Shown here: positions 23,460-31,838 of the stretch, in pieces
Position numbering within the stretch: the first letter of the stretch is position 1
Layout of the letters: every line of letters starts with the position of its first letter
Assembly (NCBI RefSeq): GCF_000373185.1
Contig: NZ_KB890637.1
Coordinates: 2,550-36,372 of the forward strand
Direction: 5' to 3'
DNA: 33,823 nucleotides
Source: Segatella paludivivens DSM 17968 = JCM 13650
Lineage (GTDB): Bacteria > Bacteroidota > Bacteroidia > Bacteroidales > Bacteroidaceae
The notes under the pieces: generated by a model
Told to the model about the DNA's origin: nothing
Seen by the model: only the letters and a program-made list of their open reading frames with translations
Database searches by the model: none
Position numbers and translations under genes: made by a program

Positions 23460-26123
23460 CTACAGATTTGCTAATTCAATAACCTTGTCTACGGCAGCAT
23501 TAATGCCGTCAAGGTTCTTTCCGCCAGCCTGAGCATAGTGAGGCTGACCACCACCACCACCTTGAATCAGCTTTGCTGCTTCGCGGATAATCTTACCGGC
23601 GTTAAGTGCGTGGTCGTTAACCATATCATCACTAAACATTACGGTAAGCAATGGCTTATTATTTGATGTGCTACCGATAACGGCAACAAGATTCTCAGGA
23701 ATTGCTTCACGAAGTTTGAAGACAAGGTCTTTGGCTGCTGCAGGCTCTAGTGGCAATACTGCATTAATAACCTTCACACCATTAACTTCTCTTGCTTTGT
23801 TGATAAGTTCAACCTTTATGCGCTCAACTGCCTGAGCTTGGAACTTCTCTATTTCCTTTCTCATGTCATCATGCTCGTCAATAAACTTCTTCAGTGTTGC
23901 TGTGAGGTCTTTGGCATTGTTGAACATTGATTTGAGAGATGTCATAGTATCTTGGATAGCATATATTGAATCTTCGCAGGCTTTGCCTGTAAGTGCCTCA
24001 ATACGGCGTATGCCTGATGCTACACTGCTTTCGCTGATAATCTTGAAGAAACCAATACGACCTGTACTCTGTGCGTGGATACCACCACAGAATTCGCAGC
24101 TAGGACCGAAACGTACTACACGTACTTTGTCTCCGTATTTCTCGCCGAACAATGCAATTGCACCAAGTTCTTTAGCTTCCTCTATTGGAGTTTCACGATG
24201 CTCGTCAAGCTGTAAGTCCTGACGTATCATGCTGTTTACTAGCATTTCTACCTTACGCAGTTCCTCGTCAGTGACTTTCTGGAAATGAGAGAAGTCAAAG
24301 CGCAATGTAGTTGCATCAACATAAGAACCCTTCTGTTCTACGTGGTCTCCAAGAACCTGCTTTAAAGCATAGTCAAGCAAGTGGGTTGCTGTGTGGTTAG
24401 CAGCGCTTCCGTCACGCTTGTCAATATCTACACAAGCCATGAAGTCAGCGTTGATATCCTTAGGCAGTTCTTTTACGATATGAATGCTTTGGTTGTTCTC
24501 GCGTTTAGTATCAATGATTTCAATTGTTTCGTTTTCGCTAACCAAAGAACCCTGATCACCAACTTGACCACCCATTTCACCATAGAAAGGAGTATTGTCA
24601 AGTACAAGCTCATAGAATGTATTTTTCTTTTGAGTTACTTTGCGGTAGCGCAATATTTTACATTCATATTCTGTATAGTCATATCCAACGAAATTCTGTT
24701 CACCATCCTTGATGATTTGCCAGTCTCCGCTTTCTACGACAGCAGCATTGCGTGCGCGTGCTTTCTGCTTTGCCATTTCCTCGTTGAAGCCCTTCTCGTC
24801 AACTGTATATCCGTTTTCACGGCAGATAAGTTCAGTTAGGTCAAGAGGGAAACCGTAAGTATCGAATAGGCGGAAAGCACTTGTACCATCAAGTTCTTTC
24901 TGTCCATGTGCTTTAAGTTCGTCCATATCACCATTAAGAAGGTTGATACCCTTCTCAAGAGTTCTAAGGAATGAATCTTCTTCTTCCTTAATAACGCGTG
25001 TGATAAGTTCCTGTTGAGCAGCTATCTCTGGGAAAGCATGTCCCATTTCCTGTACCAATACAGCAAGGAGTTTATAAAGGAATGCACTCTTCTGGTCTAG
25101 GAATGTATATGAGTAGCGTACTGCACGGCGCAATATTCTGCGTATCACGTAACCAGCTTTGGCGTTGCTAGGCAACTGACCATCAGCAATTGAGAAAGCA
25201 ACAGCACGAAGGTGGTCAGCAACGACACGCATTGCAATATCAATCTTCTCTTGCTCGTCTTTTCCTTCTCCATTCTCACCAGTAGGTGTGGTAAATCCGT
25301 ATTTCTTTCCGCTAAGGTTTTGTATTTCTTTGATGATTGGCTGGAATATATCAGTATCATAGTTACTGTGCTTACCCTGAAGCATACGTACAAGGCGTTC
25401 AAATCCCATACCTGTATCGATAACATGCATTGGCAATGGTTCAAGACTTCCGTCAGCCTTCCTGTTATACTGCATGAAAACGATATTCCATATTTCAATA
25501 ACTTGTGGGTCGTCTTGGTTTACAAGGTCACGACCTGCAATCTTTGCTCTTTCTTCTGGAGTACGTGAATCCACGTGAATCTCAGAGCAAGGACCACAAG
25601 GACCTGTATCGCCCATTTCCCAGAAGTTATCATGTTTGTTTCCGTTGATGATGTGATCAGCAGGAACATGCTTAGCCCAATAGCTTGCAGCTTCGTCATC
25701 ACGACTTAGTCCTTCTTCTTTTGAACCTTCAAAAACAGTTACATAAAGGTCTTCTGGATTAAGATGTAGAACGTCAACGAGATATTCCCATGCATAGTCA
25801 ATGGCGCCTTCTTTGAAATAATCTCCGAAACTCCAGTTGCCAAGCATCTCAAACATTGTGTGATGGTATGTATCATGGCCAACTTCTTCTAGGTCATTAT
25901 GTTTTCCGCTTACACGCAGGCATTTCTGAGAATCAACACGACGCACATCCATTCCTGGATCTTTTGTTCCGAGAATAATGTCTTTCCACTGGTTCATGCC
26001 GGCATTGGTGAACATCAGTGTTGGGTCATCCTTAATGACCATAGGGGCTGATGCTACGATTTTATGTCCCTTAGCCTCAAAGAATTTCTTATATGACTCA
26101 CGGACTTCGTTTGCTGTCATCAT
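23460..26123 (-). CDS. alaS: Alanine--tRNA ligase
   Basis: Charges tRNA-Ala. The 887-residue length is normal. The class II catalytic core is at the N-terminus ([52 protein letters not shown]). The editing domain has HTATHLL and [10 protein letters not shown] with the zinc-binding His and Cys residues, and the C-Ala domain ends with the Gly-rich [14 protein letters not shown]. Two adjacent ATGs (26123, 26120) could serve as the start. It diverges from the MerR gene and ends at a strong terminator. Confidence 0.98.
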   Translation of the reverse strand: MMTANEVRESYKKFFEAKGHKIVASAPMVIKDDPTLMFTNAGMNQWKDIILGTKDPGMDVRRVDSQKCLRVSGKHNDLEEVGHDTYHHTMFEMLGNWSFGDYFKEGAIDYAWEYLVDVLHLNPEDLYVTVFEGSKEEGLSRDDEAASYWAKHVPADHIINGNKHDNFWEMGDTGPCGPCSEIHVDSRTPEERAKIAGRDLVNQDDPQVIEIWNIVFMQYNRKADGSLEPLPMHVIDTGMGFERLVRMLQGKHSNYDTDIFQPIIKEIQNLSGKKYGFTTPTGENGEGKDEQEKIDIAMRVVADHLRAVAFSIADGQLPSNAKAGYVIRRILRRAVRYSYTFLDQKSAFLYKLLAVLVQEMGHAFPEIAAQQELITRVIKEEEDSFLRTLEKGINLLNGDMDELKAHGQKELDGTSAFRLFDTYGFPLDLTELICRENGYTVDEKGFNEEMAKQKARARNAAVVESGDWQIIKDGEQNFVGYDYTEYECKILRYRKVTQKKNTFYELVLDNTPFYGEMGGQVGDQGSLVSENETIEIIDTKRENNQSIHIVKELPKDINADFMACVDIDKRDGSAANHTATHLLDYALKQVLGDHVEQKGSYVDATTLRFDFSHFQKVTDEELRKVEMLVNSMIRQDLQLDEHRETPIEEAKELGAIALFGEKYGDKVRVVRFGPSCEFCGGIHAQSTGRIGFFKIISESSVASGIRRIEALTGKACEDSIYAIQDTMTSLKSMFNNAKDLTATLKKFIDEHDDMRKEIEKFQAQAVERIKVELINKAREVNGVKVINAVLPLEPAAAKDLVFKLREAIPENLVAVIGSTSNNKPLLTVMFSDDMVNDHALNAGKIIREAAKLIQGGGGGQPHYAQAGGKNLDGINAAVDKVIELANL

Positions 26124-26167
26124 CTTAAATATGTTATTTTAATTAATTCTTTATAAAAAATCATCCG

Positions 26168-26175
26168 CAAAGGTA
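26168..26175 (-). promoter_or_regulatory. -7 promoter element of alaS
   Basis: Reads TACCTTTG on the minus strand, about 45 bases upstream of the start codon. Confidence 0.5.
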
Positions 26176-26218
26176 CAAAAAAGTTTAGAGATGTTGAGAG
26201 GAGTTGGCATAAATTTGC

Positions 26219-26226
26219 TAACTTTG
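26219..26226 (+). promoter_or_regulatory. -7 promoter element of the MerR gene
   Basis: TAACTTTG lies 40 bases upstream of the ATG at 26267. A TTG at 26194-26196 is 22 bases away, slightly far for a -33 element. Confidence 0.5.
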
Positions 26227-26266
26227 CAAATAAATTAATCATTGTTTAATAAAAAAGTATGCAAAT

Positions 26267-26617
26267 ATGGCTTTGAATCCAAATAAAAACATTAAGTTGT
26301 ATTACTCAATCAAAGAGGTCGCAGCAATGTTTGATATCAATGAGAGTACTTTGAGATATTGGGAAAGTGAGTTTCCGCAGTTACGTCCTAAGACTCAGAA
26401 CGGTACAAAGATTCGTCAATATACCGAGAAGGATATTGAACAGCTTAGGGTTATCTATAATCTTGTGAAGGTGCGTGGCTTTAAACTTGCTGCTGCACGC
26501 AAGATGTTGAGTGCCAACAGAGATGGAGTAGACAAGACTGCTGATGTGCTTGATACGCTATTGTCTGTAAGAACTCAGTTGAAGGAATTAAAACAGCAAC
26601 TTGACGGTTTGCAATAA
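26267..26617 (+). CDS. MerR-family transcriptional regulator
   Basis: A 116-residue protein with the MerR helix-turn-helix and wing: YSIKEVAAMFDINESTLRYWE, then RQYTEKDIEQLRVIYNLVKVRGFKLAAARKML (about residues 13-80), and a short coiled-coil-like C-terminus (TQLKELKQQLDGL). There is no effector domain and no Cys cluster, so metal sensing is unlikely. A small MerR protein beside alaS is a recurring Bacteroidales arrangement; targets are not known. Confidence 0.88.
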   Translation: MALNPNKNIKLYYSIKEVAAMFDINESTLRYWESEFPQLRPKTQNGTKIRQYTEKDIEQLRVIYNLVKVRGFKLAAARKMLSANRDGVDKTADVLDTLLSVRTQLKELKQQLDGLQ

Positions 26618-26635
26618 TAATGAAATTTATTGATA

Positions 26636-26673
26636 CTCATCAACCCAAAAAAGTTGTTTTTTATGGTTGAGAG
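26636..26673 (+). terminator. Candidate terminator after the MerR gene
   Basis: An imperfect stem: CTC and CAACC (26641-26645) plus AAAAAA pair with TTTTTT, GGTTG (26665-26669) and GAG around a GTTG loop, with small internal loops. It starts about 20 bases after the merR stop. Confidence 0.4.
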
Positions 26674-26843
26674 TAATCATAGATATATTTACTTTTTTTC
26701 TATTTATACCCTGGAAGACGATTCTATATTATGTTTTAGCGGAATTAGAATCATCGCATATTTGTGCTTCAGAAATTCTATTTCAGCAAAATAGAAATAA
26801 ATCATAGTCAATCACATCTTACTTTAAATGAAAAGTAATGGCA

Positions 26844-26957
26844 AATCAAAGCCTTCACTCTTTATGAAAGTTCTGTTCCATGCTATTCTGTAGGAGCTAA
26901 CGTTTCAGAGAGAGTGAAGGCTGATTTCTGAAACCATCTTCAAGAGATGGTTGATTT
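26844..26957 (-). promoter_or_regulatory. Structured element downstream of array copy 1
   Basis: AGCCTTCACTCT (26850-26861) pairs perfectly with AGAGTGAAGGCT (26911-26922), extended by TGAAA/TTTCA. A second hairpin is AACCATCT/AGATGGTT (26932-26952), and AAATCAA/TTGATTT could close the whole. It lies about 20-130 bases past the stop of the minus-strand gene. Versions occur after the other two copies with a compensating base change. Likely a terminator or 3'-end stabiliser. The rest of the 26618-26977 gap is AT-rich with no gene seen. Confidence 0.55.
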
Positions 26958-26977
26958 AATATCTAATGACTTGTAAA

Positions 26978-29056
26978 TTAGAACTTATTCAATAGATCTT
27001 TTAACTTATCGGCATTAAAATAAGCATCAAATGTATACTGAATTATTTTCCCATCCCTACCAATAAGAGCAGCGCGTGGTATGACTGTGAAGTTGAACAT
27101 TGCTTGTAGCAGTGCCCATTCTGATGGTGTAACATATATGTGTTCACCATTGAGCTTAGACTCAGACATCCATTTCTCTGCTTTGTCGCGTGGAGTATCA
27201 CCCTCATTGCAGATAAAAAGGAACTTAAATTTTTCATTTTTCAGCTCTTCTACATATTTACGATAATTCAACATAACCTGACGGCATCCTCCACAAGACA
27301 TTCCCCAGAAGTCTATTAGCATTAAATTTCCATGATATTGAGATGTTAGTTTATCCCATAAAGCTTTTTGTGCTGGTGTCCATGTTTCTGTTATGTCTTT
27401 TGTGTTGTTTCCTTCAGTAGTTTTAACCATATTTCTATAACCATCCATCACAGAATAGGCAACTTTAGGATAGTGCATCTCTATTAAACCATTAGTAGTA
27501 TTCATTTCTTCAGTTGATACGCGTGCACTATTTATTTCTTCAGCTAACAAGAGTGTACTATTGCATTTCTCCAATTCATAATTATTGATCCAATATTCAT
27601 ATCTATTTGCTGCTGTCTGAGATATAAAGAGGTCATTCATAAAAGTACCTTTCATATTAAACTCCTCAGAAGGTTTCTTTATATCCTTTGAAAGATTATA
27701 TTGCTCAGGGTGAAATCTTATACCTATTTCAATGAAGAGAGGTCCACACAATGTTCTGTTTAGAAATGTCCATTGCTGACTCTCGCTGATTACCAATGGG
27801 TTATCATAGAGTAACGACTTATATTTTAAGAGTGGACGATAAATAGATTCATAGTCGAGTGGAATAAATGTGCTATCCTGTTTCCCCTCCGTTGAACCGT
27901 CTGCTTTTGTCTTCACGATGTATCTATTTCCATCATAGTTCATCATCATATTTTCCATCGTTGTGAGATATTGGCACAAGGTGGATGTCATAAGAAGGTC
28001 CTTGCCATATATGGAAAGTGGTGTGTCACGTATTATTTGGTGCATCTTATCACTTTCAATCAGTTCAATAGTCTTATCAGATAAATCTTTAAGTGCTTTT
28101 TCCACACCTCCTTTTCCTTGTTTGACAGCGCCTTCGATAAAATGATAATCATATTCCTTATTAATCAATTTTTTCATCAATACAGGAATCAATGTATTAA
28201 TCATTGCCGACTCACTATTGCTGCAGAAAGATTTATAGCGCACCTGTTGATTCGAGCTACGTTCTGCTGTAGTGTATAAGTCAAGTGTATCTCCCCCTTG
28301 CACATATACATATTCCATAATAGGCATAATTAATACAAACTGAGGAGCATTAAGAGGTATCTGAAATTCTACACTATTATCTTTATTAAGTTCTCCTGGT
28401 ATTACATTTTCTTTTGTATTGAATTCATTCTGGAATTTTGCACTCATAACACCGAAGTCTTTTCTCAGTACGTTTGGCAAATGGGCGATGTGTATTCTCA
28501 ATGTTGCAGACTGCGATTTACAGAAATCTAAATCCTTGTAGCGTGATGGATCAAATGTCCAATCAGAGTTCTTTGATGGCAATTTAAGATAATCATCTGC
28601 AGTTTTAGCTTGATTGCCAATTAATGTCTTATTTGACTGCTTCTTAGTTGTTGATTTCAGCTGAATGCCATAAGTCTGCTCATATGGCGGTGTGCCAGGT
28701 TCTATCATATTGAATAGTTTAACACTCTTGCTTAACGGTTCAAAATATAGAACACAAGATTTGCTACCAGACTGAGGCATCAATATCAGTTCATTCGTCT
28801 TTACACTATCAATGCGTAATAGTTTGAAACTTTTATTTGATTGTGCATCTTGCAATACGGTTTTGGCGTTAATGCGAACTCCATAATTAGGCAAATTGTG
28901 TAAGGTGCAATGCAGTATTGTTGCATCTTTTGTTTGTTCAATAGCTTGAATTTCAATCCATGCAGGAGTATATTCTACTTCAGGATTCTTAATCTTTTGT
29001 TTTGCAACTGTTGAAAGTGAAAACACGACAAATAGGAATAATAAAATTCTTTTCAT
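26978..29056 (-). CDS. Secreted thioredoxin-domain protein, tandem array copy 1
   Basis: A 692-residue exported protein. The signal peptide is MKRILLFLFVVFSLSTVA. Residues about 20-560 are a large domain I do not recognise, beginning with a beta-rich part and then a mainly helical part. Residues about 560-692 are a TlpA/AhpC-TSA-like thioredoxin: NLMLIDFWGMSCGGCRQ with active site CGGC (588-591), FICNEGDTPRDKAEKW, and cis-Pro in VIPRAALIGRDGK (Pro660). It is the last gene of a minus-strand array of at least three paralogues, about 2.4 kb per unit. Its own -7 element (TATCTTTG) lies at 29100-29093. CGGC differs from CGPC in the other copies. Role unknown; periplasmic thiol chemistry is implied by the domain. 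Confidence 0.88.
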   Translation of the reverse strand: MKRILLFLFVVFSLSTVAKQKIKNPEVEYTPAWIEIQAIEQTKDATILHCTLHNLPNYGVRINAKTVLQDAQSNKSFKLLRIDSVKTNELILMPQSGSKSCVLYFEPLSKSVKLFNMIEPGTPPYEQTYGIQLKSTTKKQSNKTLIGNQAKTADDYLKLPSKNSDWTFDPSRYKDLDFCKSQSATLRIHIAHLPNVLRKDFGVMSAKFQNEFNTKENVIPGELNKDNSVEFQIPLNAPQFVLIMPIMEYVYVQGGDTLDLYTTAERSSNQQVRYKSFCSNSESAMINTLIPVLMKKLINKEYDYHFIEGAVKQGKGGVEKALKDLSDKTIELIESDKMHQIIRDTPLSIYGKDLLMTSTLCQYLTTMENMMMNYDGNRYIVKTKADGSTEGKQDSTFIPLDYESIYRPLLKYKSLLYDNPLVISESQQWTFLNRTLCGPLFIEIGIRFHPEQYNLSKDIKKPSEEFNMKGTFMNDLFISQTAANRYEYWINNYELEKCNSTLLLAEEINSARVSTEEMNTTNGLIEMHYPKVAYSVMDGYRNMVKTTEGNNTKDITETWTPAQKALWDKLTSQYHGNLMLIDFWGMSCGGCRQVMLNYRKYVEELKNEKFKFLFICNEGDTPRDKAEKWMSESKLNGEHIYVTPSEWALLQAMFNFTVIPRAALIGRDGKIIQYTFDAYFNADKLKDLLNKF

Positions 29057-29092
29057 GTGATTAATTATTTGGTTTAGTACTAATTATATTTA

Positions 29093-29100
29093 CAAAGATA
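29093..29100 (-). promoter_or_regulatory. -7 promoter element of array copy 1
   Basis: TATCTTTG on the minus strand, about 37 bases before the ATG at 29056. The same element stands at the same distance in front of copy 2, so each copy seems to have its own promoter. No exact -33 TTTG is present. Confidence 0.5.
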
Positions 29101-29299
29101 TATAAAATCGCTAATATATAGCTTATAAACGCGAATTATTTGTCGAAAAACCTCAAAAAAGTTTCTTTTGGGGAAACATTTGCTAAATAGTGCTTTTGTA
29201 TTCGCCTTTAAATCAAACGATCATGAAGATATTGTGCATTTCTGCAAAAATATAATATAGGCTGATTTATATTATTGAGCTAGTTAAAAAATAATGGCT

Positions 29300-29398
29300 A
29301 ATCATAGCCTCTACTCTTTATGAAAGTTCAGTTTCTATGAATCTAAAGTTTCAAAGAGAGTAAAGGCTGATTTCTGCAAGTATCTTCAAGCTATGATT
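29300..29398 (-). promoter_or_regulatory. Structured element downstream of array copy 2
   Basis: An outer stem AATCATAGC/GCTATGATT (29300-29308, 29390-29398) encloses AGCCTCTACTCT (29306-29317) opposite AGAGTAAAGGCT (29357-29368). Relative to copy 1 the inner stem carries a C-to-T change on one arm and the matching G-to-A on the other. The remaining part of 29057-29423 is the AT-rich 5' region of copy 1 with no gene. Confidence 0.55.
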
Positions 29399-29423
29399 GA
29401 TTTTGCATCTAATGACTTGTAAA

Positions 29424-31472
29424 TTAAAACTTATTCAATATTTCTTTCAAATTACCGATATTTAAATAATCATCAAATGTATACTGTATTATTTTCCCAT
29501 CCCTACCAATAAGAGCAGTGCGTGGTATGGCTGTGAAGTTAAACATAGCTTGTAGCAGTGTCCATTCTGATTGTGTTACATATATGTGTTCACCATTGAT
29601 CTTAGACTCAGACATCCATTTCTCTGCTTTGTCGCGTGGAGAATATGTTTGGTCGCATACATATAGGAACTTGATTTTTTCATTTTTCAGCTCCTCTACA
29701 TATTTACGCATATTCAACATACCCTGACGGCATGGTCCGCATAACATTCCCCAGAAGTCTATTAGCATTAAATTTCCATGATATTGAGATGTTAGTTTAT
29801 CCCATAAAGCTTTTTGTGCAGGTGTCCATGTTTCTGTTATGTCTTTTGTGTTGTTTCCTTCAGTAGTTTTAACTACATTTCTATAACCATCCATCACAGA
29901 ATAGGCAACTTTAGGATAGTGAATCTTCATTAAATCATTAGTGGTATTCATTTCTTCAGATAATAAGCGTGTACTATCGCATCTACCCAATTTATAATCA
30001 TTGAGCAAATAGTGATATCTACTTGCTGCTTTCTGAGATATATAGACGTCATTCATAAAAGTACCTTCCATATTAAACTCCTCAGAAGGTTTCTTTGTAT
30101 CCTTTGAAAGATAATATTGCTCAGGGTGGAATCTCATCCCTATTTCAACGAAGAGAGGCCCATGCAATGTTCTGTTTAGAAATACCCATTGTTGGCTCTC
30201 ACTGACTATTAATGGATTGTCATAGAGTAACGACTTATATTTTAAGAGTGGACGATAAATAGATTCATAGTCGAGTGGAATAAATGTGCTATCCAGTTTC
30301 TGCTCTATTGAACCGTCTGCTTTTGTCTTCACGATGTATCTATGATCATCATAGTACATCATCAAATCTTCCATCGTAGTGAGATATTGGCACAAGGTGC
30401 ATGTCATAAGAAGGTCCTTGCCATATATAGAAAGTGGTGTGTTACGTATTATTTGCTGCATCTTATCACTTTCAATCAATTCAATAGTCTTATCAGCTAA
30501 ATCTTTAAGCGCCTTTTTCACGCTTTCATTCCCTTGTTTGATAGTACCATCGATGAATTGATAATCATATTCCTTATCCATCAATTGTTTCATCAATACA
30601 GGAATCAAAGTATTAATCATGGCCGATTCACTATTGCCACTGATAGATTTATAGCGTACCTCTCCATATGAGCTGCGTTCTGCTGTAATATATAAGTCAA
30701 GTGTATCTCCTCCTTGCACATATACATTTTCCATAATAGGCATAACGAATACAAACTGAGGGGCATTAAGAGGTATCTGAATTCGCACACAATTATCTTT
30801 ATTAAGTTCGCCTAGTATTATATCTTCTTTTCTATTGAATGGATTCTGGAATTTTGCACTCATAACACTGAAGTCTTTTCTCAGTACGTTTGGTAAATGG
30901 GCGATGTGTATTCTCAATGTTGCAGACTGCGATTTACAGAAATCTAAATCCTTATAGCGTGATGGATCAAATGTCCAATCAGAGTTCTTTGATGGCAATT
31001 TAAGATAATCATCTGCCGTCTTAGCTCTATTACCAATCAACGTGCTCTTTGTTTGCTTATTATTTGTTGATTTCAGCTGAATGCCATAGGTTTGCTGATT
31101 TGGCGGTGTACCAGGTTCTATCATATTGAATAGTTTAACACTCTTGCTTAACGGTTCAAAATATAGAACACAAGCCTTGCTACCAGACTGAGGCATCCAT
31201 ATCTGTTCATTCGTCTTTACACTATCAGTGCGTAATAGTTTGAAACTTTTGCTTGATTGTACATCTTGTAATATCGTCTTGTCACTAATGCTAACCCAAT
31301 TATTAGGCAAATTGTGTAAGGTGCAATGCAGTATTGTTGCATCTTTTGTTTGTTCAATAGCTTGAATTTCAATCCATGCAGGAGTATATTCTACTTCAGG
31401 ATTCTTAATCTTTTGTTTTGCAACTGTTGAAAGTGAAAACACGACAAATAGGAATAATAAAATTCTTTTCAT
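29424..31472 (-). CDS. Secreted thioredoxin-domain protein, tandem array copy 2
   Basis: A 682-residue paralogue with the same signal peptide as copy 1 and the same layout. The thioredoxin domain carries DFWGMLCGPCRQG (CGPC, 578-581) and AIPRTALIGRDGK. It is 10 residues shorter than copy 1 because one 30-base unit (residues like NSARxSTEEM) is missing near residue 510, exactly between two TTCATTTCTTCAG direct repeats seen in the other copies. Its C-terminus (DDYLNIGNLKEILNKF) is the most divergent of the three, while its downstream flank is nearly identical to that of copy 3, so the array looks mosaic. The N-terminal large domain is not recognised. Confidence 0.88.
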   Translation of the reverse strand: MKRILLFLFVVFSLSTVAKQKIKNPEVEYTPAWIEIQAIEQTKDATILHCTLHNLPNNWVSISDKTILQDVQSSKSFKLLRTDSVKTNEQIWMPQSGSKACVLYFEPLSKSVKLFNMIEPGTPPNQQTYGIQLKSTNNKQTKSTLIGNRAKTADDYLKLPSKNSDWTFDPSRYKDLDFCKSQSATLRIHIAHLPNVLRKDFSVMSAKFQNPFNRKEDIILGELNKDNCVRIQIPLNAPQFVFVMPIMENVYVQGGDTLDLYITAERSSYGEVRYKSISGNSESAMINTLIPVLMKQLMDKEYDYQFIDGTIKQGNESVKKALKDLADKTIELIESDKMQQIIRNTPLSIYGKDLLMTCTLCQYLTTMEDLMMYYDDHRYIVKTKADGSIEQKLDSTFIPLDYESIYRPLLKYKSLLYDNPLIVSESQQWVFLNRTLHGPLFVEIGMRFHPEQYYLSKDTKKPSEEFNMEGTFMNDVYISQKAASRYHYLLNDYKLGRCDSTRLLSEEMNTTNDLMKIHYPKVAYSVMDGYRNVVKTTEGNNTKDITETWTPAQKALWDKLTSQYHGNLMLIDFWGMLCGPCRQGMLNMRKYVEELKNEKIKFLYVCDQTYSPRDKAEKWMSESKINGEHIYVTQSEWTLLQAMFNFTAIPRTALIGRDGKIIQYTFDDYLNIGNLKEILNKF

Positions 31473-31508
31473 GTGATTAATTATTTCGGTTAGTACTAAT
31501 TATATTTA

Positions 31509-31516
31509 CAAAGATA
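31509..31516 (-). promoter_or_regulatory. -7 promoter element of array copy 2
   Basis: TATCTTTG on the minus strand, about 37 bases before the ATG at 31472, in a flank almost identical to that of copy 1. Confidence 0.5.
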
Positions 31517-31714
31517 TATAAAATTGCTAATATATAGCTTATAAACGCGAATTATTTGTCGAAAAACCGGCAAATGGATCTTTCTGGAGATAATTTGATA
31601 AATAGTGCTTCTGTATTTGCTTTTAAATCAAACGATCATGAAGATATTGTGCATTTCTGCTAAAATATAATATAGGCTGATTTATATTATTGAGCTAGTC
31701 AAAAAATAATGGCT

Positions 31715-31813
31715 AATCATAGCCTCTACTCTTTATGAAAGTTCAGTTTCTATGAATCTAAAGTTTCAAAGAGAGTAAAGGTTGATTTCTGCAAGTATCT
31801 TCAAGCTATGATT
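31715..31813 (-). promoter_or_regulatory. Structured element downstream of array copy 3
   Basis: Nearly identical to the element of copy 2: outer stem AATCATAGC/GCTATGATT (31715-31723, 31805-31813) and inner stem with one G-T wobble (AGAGTAAAGGTT arm). The rest of 31473-31838 is the AT-rich promoter flank of copy 2; no gene seen. Confidence 0.55.
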
Positions 31814-31838
31814 GATTTTGCATCTAATGACTTGTAAA

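Noticed and set aside
24381..24839. 152-codon plus-strand ORF inside alaS (and others at 23863, 25212)
   Set aside because: They run antisense to the strongly conserved alaS frame and carry no domain signature.
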